Positions 49,490 through 56,630 of a stretch of 64,000 nucleotides of DNA are shown in pieces. This DNA comes from Oxalobacteraceae bacterium CAVE-383 (GTDB taxonomy: Bacteria; Pseudomonadota; Gammaproteobacteria; Burkholderiales; Burkholderiaceae_D), in the NCBI GenBank assembly GCA_004134995.1, contig REGP01000001.1:744001-808000 (forward strand), in the 5' to 3' direction. Under the pieces are notes generated by a model, which saw only the letters and a program-made list of their open reading frames with translations, did not search any database and was not told the DNA's origin. Position 1 is the first letter of the stretch. The number at the start of each line of letters is the position of its first letter. The translations under genes were made by a program, and so were the position numbers.

Positions 49490-51041
49490 GGGCCGCCTCT
49501 TCCTGCGGCCAGAGTCCGCTCATCCATAGGCCGACCTGCTCGCGCGAGGCGTGCGCGATGTCCACCGAGGGCGACAGCCTGCCGTTGGCGATCACGTGCA
49601 GGCGGTCGCAGATATCGAACAGTTCATCGAGTTCTTCGGAGATTACCAGCACGGCGCAGCCTTGTTCGCGCAGCGCCAGGATTTCGCCATGGATTTGCGC
49701 GGCCGCGCCGACGTCGACGCCCCAGGTCGGCTGCGCCACGACAAACACTTTCGGCCGCCGCGCGATCTCGCGGCCGACGATGAATTTTTGCAGATTGCCG
49801 CCGGACAGGCTTTTGGCCAGCGCCAGCGCGCCGCCGGCCTTTACCTTGAAGCGGGCGATGATATCCGCCGCGGCATTGCGGGTGTATTTGAAATCGATGA
49901 TGCCGTGTTCCACGAACGGCTTGCCCTGATGCGACAGCAGCATGTTGGCGGCCAGGCTGATGCCCGGCACCGCGCCGCGTCCGAGGCGTTCTTCCGGCAC
50001 CAGCCCCAAGCCCAGGCGGCGCCGCGCGTTCGGACCCAGATCCGCCACCGGTTCCTGCATCAGGCGCACCATGCCCGGTTTGGCGCGGCGGTCTTCGCCG
50101 GACAACGCGGCCAGCAATTCCTGTTGGCCGTTGCCGGACACGCCGGCGATGCCGACAATTTCGCCCGCATGCACGCTGCATTGGATATCCCGCAATTCAG
50201 TGGCGAAGATATGCGCTTTCGGCAGCGACAGCGCATCGATGTGCAGCCGCGGCCGCGCTTCGGCGACGAATTGCGCCGCCGATTCTTCATTGCCGTTGCC
50301 GCCGCGCGGTTGCCGCGCCAGCTCGCCGCCGATCATCATGCGCGACAGGCCGGCGCTGGTTTCCTGGCGCGGATCGCAATGGCCGGTGACCTTGCCGCCG
50401 CGCATCACGGTCGCGCTATGGCAAAGGGCGCGGATTTCGTCGAGTTTGTGGCTGATGTACAGGATGCTGCAGCCTTCGGCGGCCAGCAGTCGCAGCGTGA
50501 CGAACAGTTTCTCCACGGCTTGCGGCGTGAGGACCGAGGTCGGTTCGTCGAGAATCAGCAGTTGTGGATGGGTCAGCAGGGCGCGCACGATTTCCACCCG
50601 CTGGCGCTGGCCGACCGAGAGCGTATGCACATGGCGATGCGGCTCCAGTTCCAGGCCGTATTTTTCGCCAGTGAGAAGGATCTGGCGGATCAGGTCGGCG
50701 CGATCGATGTCGGCCGGCAGGCCGAGCGCAATGTTTTCCGCCACGGTCAATGTATCGAACAGCGAGAAATGCTGGAACACCATGGCGATGCCGAGTTTGC
50801 GCGCATCTTGCGGATTGTCGATGGAAACCGGTTCGCCGTTCCAGCGCACGGTGCCGGCATCCGGTTTGACGGCGCCGAAAATGATTTTCATCAGGGTCGA
50901 TTTGCCGGCGCCGTTTTCGCCCAGCACGGCATGGATTTCTCCCGCGCCCACGCGCAGGCTGACATCGTCGTTGGCAATTACGCCCGGATAACATTTGCGA
51001 ATGTTCGCAATTTCTAATCGATCTGGAGTCGCCACTGTCAC
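49482..51041 (-). CDS. Nucleoside-type ABC transporter, double ATP-binding protein
   Basis: The 519-residue protein has two ABC domains. The first is complete: GENGAGKST, signature LSVGQRQRVEI, Walker B LLILDEPTSVLTP. The second has a degenerate Walker A (VSGNGQQELLAALSG) but keeps LSGGNLQKFIVGRE and VAQPTWGVDVG, as is normal for sugar/nucleoside importers. The start is GTG at 51041, with another GTG two codons later. It is the first gene of the ABC operon, divergent from tsx. Confidence 0.92.
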   Translation of the reverse strand: MTVATPDRLEIANIRKCYPGVIANDDVSLRVGAGEIHAVLGENGAGKSTLMKIIFGAVKPDAGTVRWNGEPVSIDNPQDARKLGIAMVFQHFSLFDTLTVAENIALGLPADIDRADLIRQILLTGEKYGLELEPHRHVHTLSVGQRQRVEIVRALLTHPQLLILDEPTSVLTPQAVEKLFVTLRLLAAEGCSILYISHKLDEIRALCHSATVMRGGKVTGHCDPRQETSAGLSRMMIGGELARQPRGGNGNEESAAQFVAEARPRLHIDALSLPKAHIFATELRDIQCSVHAGEIVGIAGVSGNGQQELLAALSGEDRRAKPGMVRLMQEPVADLGPNARRRLGLGLVPEERLGRGAVPGISLAANMLLSHQGKPFVEHGIIDFKYTRNAAADIIARFKVKAGGALALAKSLSGGNLQKFIVGREIARRPKVFVVAQPTWGVDVGAAAQIHGEILALREQGCAVLVISEELDELFDICDRLHVIANGRLSPSVDIAHASREQVGLWMSGLWPQEEAAHA

Positions 51042-51217
51042 AGGTTTTCTTTCTGCCCGGGTTATTTCACAAAAACTTAAAAGCGCGAACTATACGTGAA
51101 CGGCAAGCGATTCTGTTGCGCAACGGCCATGTATTGTTGTCAGGTTCAAATAGACTCAATATTAGCCGCGATGCGACCGGTTTGTGATACGTTTTTCGAA
51201 GAATGTAAGGACCTTTA

Positions 51218-51233
51218 AGCATTTACCATGCCA
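51218..51233 (-). promoter_or_regulatory. Possible sigma-54 promoter for the ABC transporter operon
   Basis: On the minus strand TGGCAT, five bases, then ATGCT. The essential GG and GC dinucleotides have the correct spacing, but two of eleven consensus positions differ. It would give a leader of about 165 bases before the GTG at 51041. Confidence 0.3.
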
Positions 51234-51355
51234 TAGGCGGCGCACGGGAAAACATCCAGGCCGGCCCGAAATTCGCCAGGACCAACAATGGCTTGCTATT
51301 ATCCGGCGATGCCGGCCGGCCGGATTTTGTTTTGCGTGGGAAGGGCGCATATTTA

Positions 51356-51365
51356 TTGTCAACAA
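51356..51365. promoter_or_regulatory. Near-perfect TTGTCGACAA operator (TTGTCAACAA)
   Basis: It differs from the palindrome at one central base and lies 19 bases (start to start) before the 14-base perfect palindrome at 51375. The two may bind the regulator cooperatively. Confidence 0.5.
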
Positions 51366-51374
51366 AGTTTATTA

Positions 51375-51388
51375 TTTTGTCGACAAAA
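51375..51388. promoter_or_regulatory. Palindromic operator TTTTGTCGACAAAA
   Basis: A perfect 14-base palindrome containing TTGTCGACAA, in the divergent region between the ABC operon and tsx. It is proposed as a site for the GntR/FCD regulator encoded at 54026-54799, because the same core also lies upstream of that regulator. Confidence 0.65.
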
Positions 51389-51522
51389 ACTATTTTTATT
51401 TGCAACAAAGTGGTGCCGTCGCGCACCGATTAAATGAATCCGCACTAAAACGGGCTTGAGTCCGTACGGCGGAAGCGACGCGGCGCAAAGTAATGGTTCA
51501 AATCGACGAGCGCGTCAAGGCA

Positions 51523-51534
51523 ATTGTCGACAAT
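51523..51534. promoter_or_regulatory. Palindromic operator ATTGTCGACAAT
   Basis: A perfect 12-base palindrome ending 19 bases before the -24 element of the sigma-54 promoter of tsx. Binding here could block contact with an activator. Confidence 0.65.
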
Positions 51535-51552
51535 ACGGTCAATATTTTGTGC

Positions 51553-51568
51553 TGGCACGGGGATTGCA
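51553..51568 (+). promoter_or_regulatory. Sigma-54 (RpoN) promoter of the Tsx-like gene
   Basis: TGGCAC (51553-51558), five bases, then TTGCA (51564-51568), an exact match to the -24/-12 consensus with the required GG-to-GC spacing. Transcription would begin near 51579, leaving a 57-base leader. It implies control by an enhancer-binding activator such as NtrC, fitting nitrogen supply from purines. Confidence 0.8.
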
Positions 51569-51635
51569 TTGCCGTTTCTGTTGCTCAGAGGGAGCCAACG
51601 GAATCGAATTTTTACGATACTTCAAGGGGATGACT

Positions 51636-52454
51636 ATGCAGAAAAGCACCATTGCGACCTGGGTACTGACATTGGGCGCCGCTGCCGCGGCAATACCGCA
51701 GGCCAACGCGCTGGACTGGAGCGACACGTCGGTCGGCTACCGTTACGGCACCAAATTCGCGGAACCGTTCAACACACAGGATATTTCAAAGAACATCGTT
51801 AACCTGACGCATGCCGACGGTTACATGTGGGGTACGAATTATCTGAATCTCGATGTATTGAATTCCGATAAAACCGACAGCCACGCCACGGAAGCTTATC
51901 TGGTCTATCGCAATACCCTGGATATCGGCAAGATTTCGGGCAAGGACCTGGGCTTCGGTCCGGTCAGCGGCGTCGGCTTTACGTTGGGCTTCGATTGGAA
52001 CGCCAAGAACGATCCCGGCTATGGCTCGAAGAAGCGCATGCTGGTGGCGGGTCCGACCTTGATGTTCAAGGTGCCGGGCTTTTTGAACGTCAGCTTGCTG
52101 GCGCTGCGCGAAAGTAACTTTCCGGTCGGCATTACCAGCCGTTATACCTATAAGACGCACGCGATGCTGAACGCGGCCTGGGGCATACCGATTTCCGATA
52201 CCGGCTGGGCGTTTGAGGGCTACCTGAATTACATTGCCGCCAAGGGCAAGGACGAGTTCGGCGGCGATACCGCGGCCGAAACCAATATCGATGCAATGCT
52301 GATGTACGACCTGGGCACCCGGATGGGCTGGGGCAAGAACAAGGTGCGCGTCGGCGTGGAATATCAATATTGGCGCAACAAGTTCGGCAATCTGCCGCAG
52401 GTGCCGGGTTCACTGGCGAAAACGCCAATGGTCCGCGCTGAATATCACTTCTAG
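51636..52454 (+). CDS. Tsx/OmpK-like nucleoside-specific outer-membrane channel
   Basis: The 272-residue protein has a Sec signal peptide (MQKSTIATWVLTLGA..., cleavage after ANA) and a mature beta-barrel sequence ending in phenylalanine, with the DWSDTSVGYRYGTKFAEPFN start and EYQYWRNKFG end typical of Tsx/OmpK proteins. AAGGGG lies six bases before the second ATG, so 51636 is preferred over 51630. It provides outer-membrane entry of nucleosides, next to the inner-membrane ABC importer. Confidence 0.88.
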   Translation: MQKSTIATWVLTLGAAAAAIPQANALDWSDTSVGYRYGTKFAEPFNTQDISKNIVNLTHADGYMWGTNYLNLDVLNSDKTDSHATEAYLVYRNTLDIGKISGKDLGFGPVSGVGFTLGFDWNAKNDPGYGSKKRMLVAGPTLMFKVPGFLNVSLLALRESNFPVGITSRYTYKTHAMLNAAWGIPISDTGWAFEGYLNYIAAKGKDEFGGDTAAETNIDAMLMYDLGTRMGWGKNKVRVGVEYQYWRNKFGNLPQVPGSLAKTPMVRAEYHF

Positions 52455-52461
52455 AAAAATC

Positions 52462-52980
52462 TTATTTTTCTTCGATGATTCCTTGCAGGCGGAAGCGGGC
52501 GATGCGGTAGATTTGCTGCAGCGCCTGCTGCATTTCCGTCTCGCTGTCGTTCAGCAGGCGCTGCTCCATCAGCGCCAGGATGCTGGCCCGCGTATGTCCG
52601 CGCACCGCGACGATGAACGGGAAGCCGAATTTCTTGTTGTAGGCGCTGTTCAACGCTTGCAATCTCTCAAACTCTTCAGGACTGCAGGCATCGAGCCCCG
52701 CGCCTTGCTGCTCGCGTGTCGATTCGGCCGTCAGTTCGCCGCGCAGCGCCGCCTTGCCGGCCAGTTCGGGATGGGCGCGAATCAGCTTGAGTTGCGCGGC
52801 CTGGCCGGCTTGCTCGACCTGGCCGCGCATGGCCGCATGCAGGTCTTCAAGGCCGGCATACGGCCGGCCGGCAGCAGCCGCGGCCGCTATCCATGGCGAA
52901 TGTTCGAAAATGCCGCCGAGCAGGGCGGTGAAGGCGGAAGCGTCGATGCGGTTCAGGTGGTTCAGGGTAGTGCCGGTCAT
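52462..52980 (-). CDS. uraD: 2-oxo-4-hydroxy-4-carboxy-5-ureidoimidazoline (OHCU) decarboxylase
   Basis: This enzyme converts OHCU to S-allantoin, the last step of urate oxidation. The 172-residue protein has the catalytic and binding motifs AHPELAGKA, and SAYNKKFGFPFIVAVRG. The start MTGTTLNHLN at 52980 is 54 bases after the puuE stop. Longer in-frame starts overlap puuE and are rejected. It is convergent with tsx, with a small AGAAAAAT/ATTTTTCT inverted repeat at the junction. Confidence 0.92.
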   Translation of the reverse strand: MTGTTLNHLNRIDASAFTALLGGIFEHSPWIAAAAAAGRPYAGLEDLHAAMRGQVEQAGQAAQLKLIRAHPELAGKAALRGELTAESTREQQGAGLDACSPEEFERLQALNSAYNKKFGFPFIVAVRGHTRASILALMEQRLLNDSETEMQQALQQIYRIARFRLQGIIEEK

Positions 52981-53033
52981 GGGAAGCGCTTTCCTGTCGT
53001 CGGTCGTGGTTTCAAGATGCGCGGCCCTCGGGT

Positions 53034-53993
53034 CTATGCCGTTGTTTTTGCCGGGTGCGTACGAATCCAGTGATTGGCGATATCGATGCGGCGCGCGATC
53101 CATACCTTATCGTGCGACTGCACGTAATCGAGAAAACGCTGCAGTGCGCGCAGCCGTCCCGGACGGCCCAGCAGCCGGCAATGCATGCCGACCGACAGCA
53201 TTTTAGGCGCAGTCGCGCCTTCGGCGTACAGAACGTCGAAGCTGTCTTTCAAATACTGGTAGAAATGCTCGGAGGTGTTGAATCCCTGCGGCGACGCGAA
53301 GCGCATGTCGTTGCTGTCGAGCGTATACGGCACGATCAGATGCGGCTGCCGGCCGCCGTCCGCGCGGGCAACCTCGGTCCAGAACGGCAGATCGTCGCCG
53401 TAATAGTCGGAATCGTAGGTGAAGCCGCCTTGCTCGATCAGGAGCTGCCGCGTATTCGGCGAATCGCGTCCGGTGTACCAGCCCAGCGGCGCGCTGCCGG
53501 TCAGTTCGCGCATGGCCTCCACCGCGATCCGCATGTGTTCGCGTTCGATCTCGATCGGCACTTCCTGATAGTGCAGCCAGCGCCAGCCGTGGCAGGCAAT
53601 TTCATGGCCCAGGCCGAGAAACGCCTGGGTGGCGTCGGGATTGCGCCGCAGCGCCATGGCGACGCCGAATACCGTCAACGGCAACCGGCGCTGTTCGAAT
53701 TCGCGCAATATGCGCCAGACGCCGGCGCGCGAGCCGTATTCGTACATCGAATCCATCGACATGTGCCGCGCCGGATAGGAATCGGCGCCGACGATCTCCG
53801 ACAAAAACCGTTCGGAACCGGCGTCGCCGTGCAGCACATGGCTTTCCGCGCCTTCCTCGTAATTCAGGACGAACTGCAGCGCGATGCGGGCCTGGCCGGG
53901 CCATTGCGCATGCGGCGGATGTTGTCCGTAGCCGGCCATGTCGCGTGGATAATCCGGTTCATACGGCAAGGCTGGAGGAAGTGGTTTAGGCAT
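53034..53993 (-). CDS. puuE: Allantoinase PuuE (polysaccharide deacetylase-like)
   Basis: The 319-residue protein belongs to the cofactor-independent allantoinases that hydrolyse allantoin to allantoate. It has YPRDMAGYGQHPPHAQWPG, VLNYEEGAE, YEYGSRAGVWR and CHGWRWLHY of the PuuE group, with the deacetylase fold. It lies between the gntR-type regulator and uraD on the minus strand, and the three are probably one transcript. Confidence 0.93.
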   Translation of the reverse strand: MPKPLPPALPYEPDYPRDMAGYGQHPPHAQWPGQARIALQFVLNYEEGAESHVLHGDAGSERFLSEIVGADSYPARHMSMDSMYEYGSRAGVWRILREFEQRRLPLTVFGVAMALRRNPDATQAFLGLGHEIACHGWRWLHYQEVPIEIEREHMRIAVEAMRELTGSAPLGWYTGRDSPNTRQLLIEQGGFTYDSDYYGDDLPFWTEVARADGGRQPHLIVPYTLDSNDMRFASPQGFNTSEHFYQYLKDSFDVLYAEGATAPKMLSVGMHCRLLGRPGRLRALQRFLDYVQSHDKVWIARRIDIANHWIRTHPAKTTA

Positions 53994-54025
53994 GCTGGCT
54001 CTGCTGCGTATTATGTGTATCGTAC

Positions 54026-54799
54026 TTATCTTGCTTTAGGAGAAGTACGAGGATGAACATGATTGGCGCCCAATACCGAACGCAAGTCGAAATTCTCGAC
54101 ATCCTCGGGCTGGACCCGCTCTTCACAGTTATGCAAATGATGTGCCATATGCTGCTGGGCCAGCGCGACGTCGCCGCTTTCCAGCGCTTTCAGGACGTCG
54201 TCGTGCTCATCGAACGAGCAGGCGTTCTGGCCGGGCGCTTCGACGGTGGCGATCAGCAGCGTGGTGCGCGAAACCAGGCGGCGCAGGGTGTCGACCAGCA
54301 ATGCATTGCCGGTCAGCAGCGCCAGCTCCAGATGAAACTGCGCCGACAGGCGGATCCAGCGCGGCCGGTCGCCGGCGGCATGGGCGCCGCGTTCTTCGGT
54401 GACCATCTTGCGCAGCGCCGCCAATTGACGCGGCGTCGCATCGCGCGCCACCCGCGCCAGCGTCGCATGTTCAATGATCTGGCGCAGTTCGAACATATCC
54501 TTGGCTTCCGAACTGGAGGGACTGGCGATGAAGGCGCCGCGATTGGCTTCCAGCTCGACCAGGCCCTCGGCCGACAATCTCATGAGGACTTTGCGCACGG
54601 TGTGGCGTGCGGTATCGTATATCTGGCACAAGACCTGCTCTGTGAGTTTGGTGCGGGGCGGCAGGCGGTGCTCCATGATGGCGTCGTAGACGTCCTGGTA
54701 CATCAGATCTTCGGCGCTGCCGGTGCGCACCGCAACGCCGGCGTCGGCGCCGGCCGCGGCCGGCGTTGCGCTGCGCATCTGTTTGTCGGGTTTATTCAT
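54026..54799 (-). CDS. GntR/FCD-family regulator, likely of purine utilisation
   Basis: The 257-residue protein has a GntR winged helix (YQDVYDAIMEHRLPPRTKLTEQVLCQIYDTARHTVRKVLMRLSAEGLVE region, about residues 34-85) and a C-terminal FCD ligand domain (FELRQIIEHATLARVARDA; FHLELALLTGN; EHDDVLKALESGD). FCD metal-site histidines can be seen (FHLEL, HH). It starts the minus-strand operon with puuE and uraD and is divergent from hiuH. The palindrome TTGTCGACAA lies 71 bases upstream of its start. Purine-pathway control is inferred from this context. Confidence 0.9.
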   Translation of the reverse strand: MNKPDKQMRSATPAAAGADAGVAVRTGSAEDLMYQDVYDAIMEHRLPPRTKLTEQVLCQIYDTARHTVRKVLMRLSAEGLVELEANRGAFIASPSSSEAKDMFELRQIIEHATLARVARDATPRQLAALRKMVTEERGAHAAGDRPRWIRLSAQFHLELALLTGNALLVDTLRRLVSRTTLLIATVEAPGQNACSFDEHDDVLKALESGDVALAQQHMAHHLHNCEERVQPEDVENFDLRSVLGANHVHPRTSPKAR

Positions 54800-54869
54800 G
54801 GTTTCTTTTTGAGAAAAAAGTTGAGGCCGATAATATTGCAGTTTCGGGAATCATGCTGCGGCATCATTT

Positions 54870-54879
54870 TTGTCGACAA
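54870..54879. promoter_or_regulatory. Palindromic operator TTGTCGACAA between gntR and hiuH
   Basis: A perfect 10-base palindrome in the 182-base divergent region. It is 42 bases before the hiuH -10 element and 71 before the gntR start, so it could control both directions. A wider inverted repeat CAACAAT-N9-ATTGTTG follows at 54896-54918. Confidence 0.65.
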
Positions 54880-54895
54880 TGTTAATTTATAAATG

Positions 54896-54926
54896 CAACA
54901 ATTTCGTGCGTATTGTTGAATATAAT
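54896..54926 (+). promoter_or_regulatory. hiuH promoter (-10 TATAAT) with overlapping inverted repeat
   Basis: A perfect TATAAT at 54921-54926 lies 55 bases before the hiuH ATG. No good -35 is present; the expected position is covered by the inverted repeat CAACAAT/ATTGTTG (54896-54918), so an activator or repressor probably acts there. Confidence 0.55.
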
Positions 54927-54981
54927 GCACTGCCATCGCCAGCGATGCACTAAAAACGATGTTTTAAGGTGAGTCATTCAT

Positions 54982-55335
54982 ATGAGTAAATTAACCACGC
55001 ACGTTCTCGACAACAGCCTGGGAATGCCCGGCGCAGGAATCGTTATACAGTTATTTGAAGTTGTCGACAATCACAGGCAACTAATTTTATCGACAAAAAC
55101 CAATTCGGATGGTCGATGCGATGCACCGCTTTTAAGCGGCGACAATTTCAAGGCCGGCGTTTATGAGCTGGACTTCCATGCCGGCGCCTACTTTGCCGCG
55201 CGCGGCGTGGTCCTGCCGCAGCCGCCATTCATCGACGTGGTCACGCTGCGTTTCGGCATTGCCGACGCCGCCGCCCACTATCACGTTCCGCTGCTGGTGA
55301 CGCCGTGGGCCTATTCGACTTATCGGGGCAGTTGA
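54982..55335 (+). CDS. hiuH: 5-hydroxyisourate hydrolase
   Basis: The transthyretin-like enzyme hydrolyses 5-hydroxyisourate to OHCU. The 117-residue protein has the catalytic residues of the family: His7 in LTTHVLD, Arg45 in DGRC, His99/His101 in AAHYHVPLL, and the C-terminal YRGS signature. AAGGTGA precedes the ATG. Two palindromic operator-like sites lie within its first 115 bases. Its stop overlaps the puuD start by one base (TGATG). Confidence 0.96.
   Translation: MSKLTTHVLDNSLGMPGAGIVIQLFEVVDNHRQLILSTKTNSDGRCDAPLLSGDNFKAGVYELDFHAGAYFAARGVVLPQPPFIDVVTLRFGIADAAAHYHVPLLVTPWAYSTYRGS
55061..55070. promoter_or_regulatory. Palindrome TTGTCGACAA inside hiuH
   Basis: The same perfect 10-base palindrome occurs within the coding sequence, encoding Val27-Asn30. 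It may be an internal operator acting as a roadblock or through looping to 54870. Confidence 0.5.
55087..55096. promoter_or_regulatory. Near-match operator TTATCGACAA inside hiuH
   Basis: Nine of ten bases match the palindrome, 26 bases after the perfect copy. It could be a secondary site; chance is not excluded. Confidence 0.3.
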
Positions 55336-56630
55336 TGGAAGGCTATATCTTCGAATGGCTCAATATCCTCCTGCGCTGGCTGCACGTGATTACCGGGATC
55401 GCCTGGATCGGCGCCTCGTTTTATTTTGTATGGCTGGATAACAACCTGGTGCGGCCGACCGATCCCGCCCTGCTGGAAAAAGGCGTGGGCGGCGAATTGT
55501 GGGCAGTGCATGGCGGCGGCTTCTACAATCCGCAAAAATATATGCTGGCGCCGGCAACATTGCCGCAGCATCTGCACTGGTTTTACTGGGAGTCGTACAG
55601 CAGCTGGCTGTCCGGCTTCGCGCTGTTTGCGGTGCTGTACCTGTTCAACGCCAACGCTTACCTGATCGACAGGAACGTGATGGCGATGCCGGTCGGCGCC
55701 GCGATTGCCGCGGCATTGGCATTCCTGGCGCTGGGCTGGATATTCTACGATCTGATCTGCCGCTGTTTCGGCGACCGCGACAAGGGCGAGCGCATCGTCG
55801 GTCCCCTGGTCACATTGTATGTGGCGGCCGCGGTATGGCTGGCCTGCCACGTGTTTTCCGGGCGCGCGGCGTTTCTGCTGTCGGGCGCAATGCTGGCCAC
55901 CATCATGAGCGCCAACGTGCTGTTCTGGATCATTCCGGGCCAGCGCAAGGTGGTTGCCGCGATGCGCGCCGGCCTGCCGCCGGATCCGATCCACGGCCGG
56001 CGCGGCAAGCAGCGCAGCGTCCACAATACTTATTTCACGCTGCCGGTCATCTTCGCCATGCTGTCGAATCATTACAGCATGCTATACAGCGCGCAATACG
56101 GCTGGCTGGTGCTGTTGCTGATGATGCTGGCCGGGGTGCTGATCCGGCAATTTTTCATATTGCGGCACAAGGCGGTGGTCGATTGGCGCTATCCGGGCGC
56201 GGCGGCGGCGATTCTGGCCGGTGTCGGATTCTGGCTGGCGCCGGCGCCGGCAACCGGCTTGGCAACCCAGCCCGCGGCCGCGGCGGCAATGACGCCGGGA
56301 TCAAGCATGGAAGCCGCATCGGCCGCATCGGCCGCCGCGCCGGACGGCGCCGCCTCGTTCGAACAGGTCCAGAAAATTGTCGGCGAGCGCTGCCTGCAAT
56401 GCCACGCCGCGCATCCGACGCTGATGCCGGCGCCCGGCAAGAATATCGTGCTCGACAGCAAGGCGCTGATTTTGCAGCACGCCCAGCAGATCTATCAGCA
56501 GGCGGTGATCCAGAAAACCATGCCGCTGGCGAACATGACGCATATCACCGACCAGGAACGTGCTTTGATCGGCGCCTGGTTTACGGCCGGCGCCACGGCT
56601 GGCGCGACTGCCGGCGGGGGCGCGCAATGA
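55335..56630 (+). CDS. puuD: Membrane-bound urate oxidase PuuD with C-terminal cytochrome c domain
   Basis: PuuD oxidises urate to 5-hydroxyisourate. The 431-residue protein has about eight transmembrane helices in the first 300 residues (WLHVITGIAWIGASFYFVWLDN at the start), then an Ala-rich linker and a c-type cytochrome domain with the heme motif CLQCH near residue 353 and an axial methionine candidate in KTMPLANMTH. Such fused proteins send electrons to the respiratory chain. Its stop overlaps the allantoate amidohydrolase start by four bases minus one (ATGA). Confidence 0.93.
   Translation: MEGYIFEWLNILLRWLHVITGIAWIGASFYFVWLDNNLVRPTDPALLEKGVGGELWAVHGGGFYNPQKYMLAPATLPQHLHWFYWESYSSWLSGFALFAVLYLFNANAYLIDRNVMAMPVGAAIAAALAFLALGWIFYDLICRCFGDRDKGERIVGPLVTLYVAAAVWLACHVFSGRAAFLLSGAMLATIMSANVLFWIIPGQRKVVAAMRAGLPPDPIHGRRGKQRSVHNTYFTLPVIFAMLSNHYSMLYSAQYGWLVLLLMMLAGVLIRQFFILRHKAVVDWRYPGAAAAILAGVGFWLAPAPATGLATQPAAAAAMTPGSSMEAASAASAAAPDGAASFEQVQKIVGERCLQCHAAHPTLMPAPGKNIVLDSKALILQHAQQIYQQAVIQKTMPLANMTHITDQERALIGAWFTAGATAGATAGGGAQ

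Larger units (their letters stand above)
51042..51635. other. Divergent control region between the ABC operon and tsx
   Basis: This 594-base stretch has no convincing gene. It contains a weak sigma-54-like promoter facing the ABC operon (51218-51233), TTGTCAACAA (51356-51365), TTTTGTCGACAAAA (51375-51388), a GGTGC-N6-GCACC inverted repeat (51412-51427), ATTGTCGACAAT (51523-51534) and a strong sigma-54 promoter facing tsx (51553-51568). A 91-codon open frame at 51184-51459 has no family features and is not called. Confidence 0.7.

Noticed and set aside
51412-51427. GGTGC-N6-GCACC as an NtrC enhancer site
   Set aside because: The half-sites are in the reverse order of the NtrC consensus (GCACC first), so it is only noted as an inverted repeat.
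51184-51459. A 91-codon plus-strand open frame in the ABC/tsx control region
   Set aside because: No family features, no convincing ribosome binding site, and it runs across the operator sites.
54624-54639. TGGCAC-N5-CTGCT, a sigma-54-like sequence pointing at hiuH
   Set aside because: It lies inside the gntR coding sequence on the opposite strand, 340 bases from hiuH, and a TATAAT is much closer.
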